Source of the DNA: Gracilariopsis chorda
Taxonomy: Eukaryota; Rhodophyta; Florideophyceae; Gracilariales; Gracilariaceae
DNA length: 64,000 nucleotides
Direction of reading: 5' to 3'
NCBI GenBank assembly: GCA_003194525.1
Contig: NBIV01000095.1
Location: 186,001-250,000 of the forward strand
Part shown: piece by piece, positions 61,667-64,000 of the stretch
How positions within the stretch are numbered: position 1 is the first letter of the stretch
Layout: each line of letters begins with the position of its first letter
Program-made: the position numbers and the translations under genes
The notes under the pieces: generated by a model
Databases searched by the model: none
Told to the model about the DNA's origin: nothing
Seen by the model: only the letters and a program-made list of their open reading frames with translations

Positions 61667-62713
61667 TCTCAACACCCCACTCTTAATGATTTGCTCATGT
61701 ATGAGGGGGGTATTGTTGACTGACGGGAGGCGTTGCGCCACAAATTCGCGTTGCACGCCCCCGTTTGCGCATACAAAACCCTCATTTGGCGCAACGCCTC
61801 CCTACCCTTAAAAAAATTCAGCAGCAGCAGCAGTGGCAAAGCGTTCAGTTAATTAGCTGCTGCTGCTGCATGTTGACTGTGCAATGGCTGCTGAATCACT
61901 TGCAATACAGTCAAATTGTAGTGCCAGCCACGCAGCAGCAAAATCCGGCGGTTCATTCTGACACCTGGCAAATTGCACTGCGCCAGTGCAGTGTATACTG
62001 AAGTTTTATTGCAGACATGCCTGCAACAGACGTATATACTGCACTGGCGCAGTACCAAAGGCATCTCGCTTGCTGACTCTAACCACTATTTTGCATCCCA
62101 TTCAGGCTTGGCCAATAGCGCAGTGTCGTAACCTTTTGCTACTTTGGGCACTGTTTGCTGGCCTGGGACCTAGGCAAGGCCGAGCTCGTGTGCAGGTCGC
62201 CACAAGAGTAACCCATTAAGTACCACGGATCTGGTAAAGGTCAGGTACTCCTCTGTGGTATACTGGTCGTTTGACGGCGATCAGAAAGTCTGAGGGTTTC
62301 TTGGACCTAATACCAGCTTGCTGTGCAGGGTCCGGGGCGGCCGCCGTGTCGTACCTCTTGGGGCCGGAAAGCCCATTTCGGTGTGTGAGTAAAGGCAGAC
62401 CAATCCTTAAAACCGGACGTGGGTTAAACATCAAACGGCTTGAAAACCGGCTAGGCACACTCCGCGCGTCATAATCCAACAGGAGTGTGTCGAGATTCCC
62501 TGTGCTGCGCAGGACTGCATCGGGTAAATATAAGCTTTGAAGCAATTTGTTTAATTGCTGCTTGCGACTAGGCCCGGTGGTTGCAAAGCAACAAACGGCA
62601 ACCATTTTTTCACTCTCAACTTTTCGTTATATTGGAAATTATTCTGGAACTCTGGCAAAGTTTTTACCGGTATAAAAAAATACAATTGTTTTTTCTCTTT
62701 TTGTTAAATTGAA

Positions 62714-64000
62714 ATGACGCGAGGAGGTCCACGTCCAAACTCTGGTGGGGCCAGACCGAACTCTAGAGGTGCTCGAAGGAATTCTGGAGGGCCAGAGCCA
62801 ATTCTGGAGGTGCCCGAGCAAATTCTGGAGGTGCTCGAGCCAATACTGGGGGTGCTCGAGCCAATGCCGGAGGTGCCAGAGATAATTCAGGAGGTGCCCG
62901 AGCCAATTCCGGAGGCGCCAGACAGAATTGTGGCGGTGCTCGAGCAAACGCTGGAGGCGCCAGAGCCAACTCAGGAGAGGCCAGAGCGAATTCCGGTGGT
63001 GCCAGAGCCAATTCGGGAAGGACCAGAGTGAACTCAGGCGGCGCAAGGCCAGGAGCTGGACTACCTCGACGATTACCAGTTCCTCCCGCTCCAGATGACA
63101 TGCCGGTAAATGAGAGCGGAGCGCACGTTCAAGGACCTATTGTTCTAGCGGTTGAAGAAGAAAAATTTACTCCTGCACCTACTTCGGTTGCAGCTGCAGT
63201 TAGCAGAAGCGCCGCTGCAGCCAGTGGGTCCGTTGCCACAGATCTACCAACTTCGTGCCCAATTCCTGGATTTCTGGAGTTTGTGAGAGCCCTTCCAAGT
63301 CACATTCCACTGCCTTCGAAGCCTCCTTCTCTCCTACCGATGCCTGCAGAACAGATGCCTGTTGCGATGGAAGTGGAAGAGGATGAGATCATCCCTGCTC
63401 TCTCATACCCACTGCCGCCACAGCAGCCTGCTGTGCCACGAGCTGAACAAGAAGAAGAACAGATGCCGGTCCCGATGGAAGTGGAAGAGTGTGACATCAT
63501 CCCGGCTCCCTCATACCCGCCGCCGCAGCCTGCGCTGCCACAAGCTGAACAGGGAGAACAACAGATGTCCATTCCGATGGAGGTGGAAGCAGATGAGATG
63601 ACAGTGGCTCCCTCACACCAGCCGCAGCATCAGCCACAGCAACAGCTTTATACGACAGTCATGCACTGTGCTGGGCGTCCTGATCGAGGACTCTATCGCA
63701 TGTAATATGCTTGGGATACCGCGGCTGATGATGCTTGAAATCATCCATCCATCCGGGCAAGCGTTCCAGAGTTTGAGACACTTTCCACTGCGGGTCAAAG
63801 GCGATGCGGAAGATGCGGCAAGCACGCACACACGCTCTCCTACTGCCCGTACCCAGACTGGACATTGAGAATTCATAGCTGCAAGTACTGCGGATGCGTT
63901 TTGCTTGGCAAAGAGACCAATGGAGTGTGCTGTGGAATGAAAAGAATGTCAGGGTTGGGCGTCACGTTCCGCAGAAGGCATAGCAGCGGTTTGGTACGCA
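62714..64000 (+). pseudogene. Rep-helicase gene of Helitron E, N-terminal part, broken
   Basis: It starts MTRGGPRPNSGGARPNS. A frame change around 62,795 moves the repeat region out of frame; the frame that matches Helitron B resumes by about 63,000 (NSGGARPGAGLPRR) and runs through the acidic MPVAMEVEEDEI repeats. It ends at a TAA at 63,703 (after GRPDRGLYRM), with a TGA at 63,736. The CCHC knuckle and cysteine cluster (CGRCGKHAHTLSYC; CKYCGCVLLGKE) follow up to the window edge. The nickase and helicase parts lie beyond the window. Confidence 0.85.
62755..63035 (+). repeat. 21-bp coding minisatellite in the Helitron E gene
   Basis: About 13 copies of a 21-bp unit like AATTCTGGAGGTGCTCGAGCC, coding NSGGARA in the ancestral frame. 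Helitron B has about six related units, Helitron A about seven decayed ones. Confidence 0.85.

Larger units (their letters stand above)
61667..64000 (+). mobile_element. Helitron E, first part, runs off the window
   Basis: It starts TCTCAACACCCCAC after an A. The leader is collinear with Helitron B: the same 16-nt arms (61,725-61,740 and 61,787-61,802), CAG run, one copy of the 40-bp unit, and the shared ~350-bp part (62,050-62,530). The Rep-helicase gene starts at 62,714 and is broken. Closer to B than A is, so of middle age. Confidence 0.88.

Overview
The window is eukaryotic nuclear DNA packed with transposons. It holds three LTR retroelements, three solo LTRs, one intact and two decayed Helitrons, at least five short non-autonomous Helitrons, and a few host genes, most of them decaying. 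There are no rRNA or tRNA genes, no CRISPR arrays and no bacterial gene blocks. My best guess for the host is a red alga of the Chondrus/Gracilaria kind: the host genes are single-exon, and secreted SIMPL-domain proteins of bacterial type occur as a small family. That identification is inference only.

Layout. 1-10,847: a young Ty3/Gypsy chromovirus (Gypsy-1) coded on the minus strand, cut at its left end by the window edge. It has inserted into an older Gypsy element (Gypsy-2, plus strand, 10,848 to about 16,350). Both Gypsy elements carry long antisense open frames between the integrase region and the 3' LTR. 16,523-25,054: an old, decayed Helitron (A), itself hit by two LTR insertions that are now solo LTRs. 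25,055-26,107: two short Helitrons. 26,500-31,450: host DNA with a SIMPL pseudogene, a broken coiled-coil gene and an intact multi-pass membrane protein gene. 32,285-39,942: a nested cluster in which an intact autonomous Helitron (B, one 1,807-residue Rep-helicase frame) is flanked by two short Helitrons in opposite orientations. 40,457-45,807: two intact SIMPL genes separated by about 4 kb of near-empty DNA that includes a perfect 32-nt foldback. 47,576-53,977: an old Ty1/Copia element with clear LTRs, a TATAT target duplication and an unusual zinc-finger frame ahead of gag. 54,300-56,530: remains of a RING/SNF2-type gene. 56,622-57,546: a solo LTR. 57,700-60,640: a group of minus-strand coding fragments of unknown identity. 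61,667-64,000: the first part of a third Helitron (E), running off the window.

How the parts relate. The Helitrons share a TC 5' end, a 16-nt inverted-repeat hairpin near that end, a GC-rich hairpin near the 3' end and a CTTG terminus, and they sit between A and T. Helitron B could supply Rep-helicase to all of them. Two autonomous copies (A and B) are each followed directly by the same kind of short Helitron, so the pairing may be a unit. The Gypsy LTRs and the three solo LTRs look like one broad family with long LTRs (about 770-930 bp). Only Helitron B, the two SIMPL genes and the membrane protein gene look like complete single-frame genes; Gypsy-1 is nearly whole.
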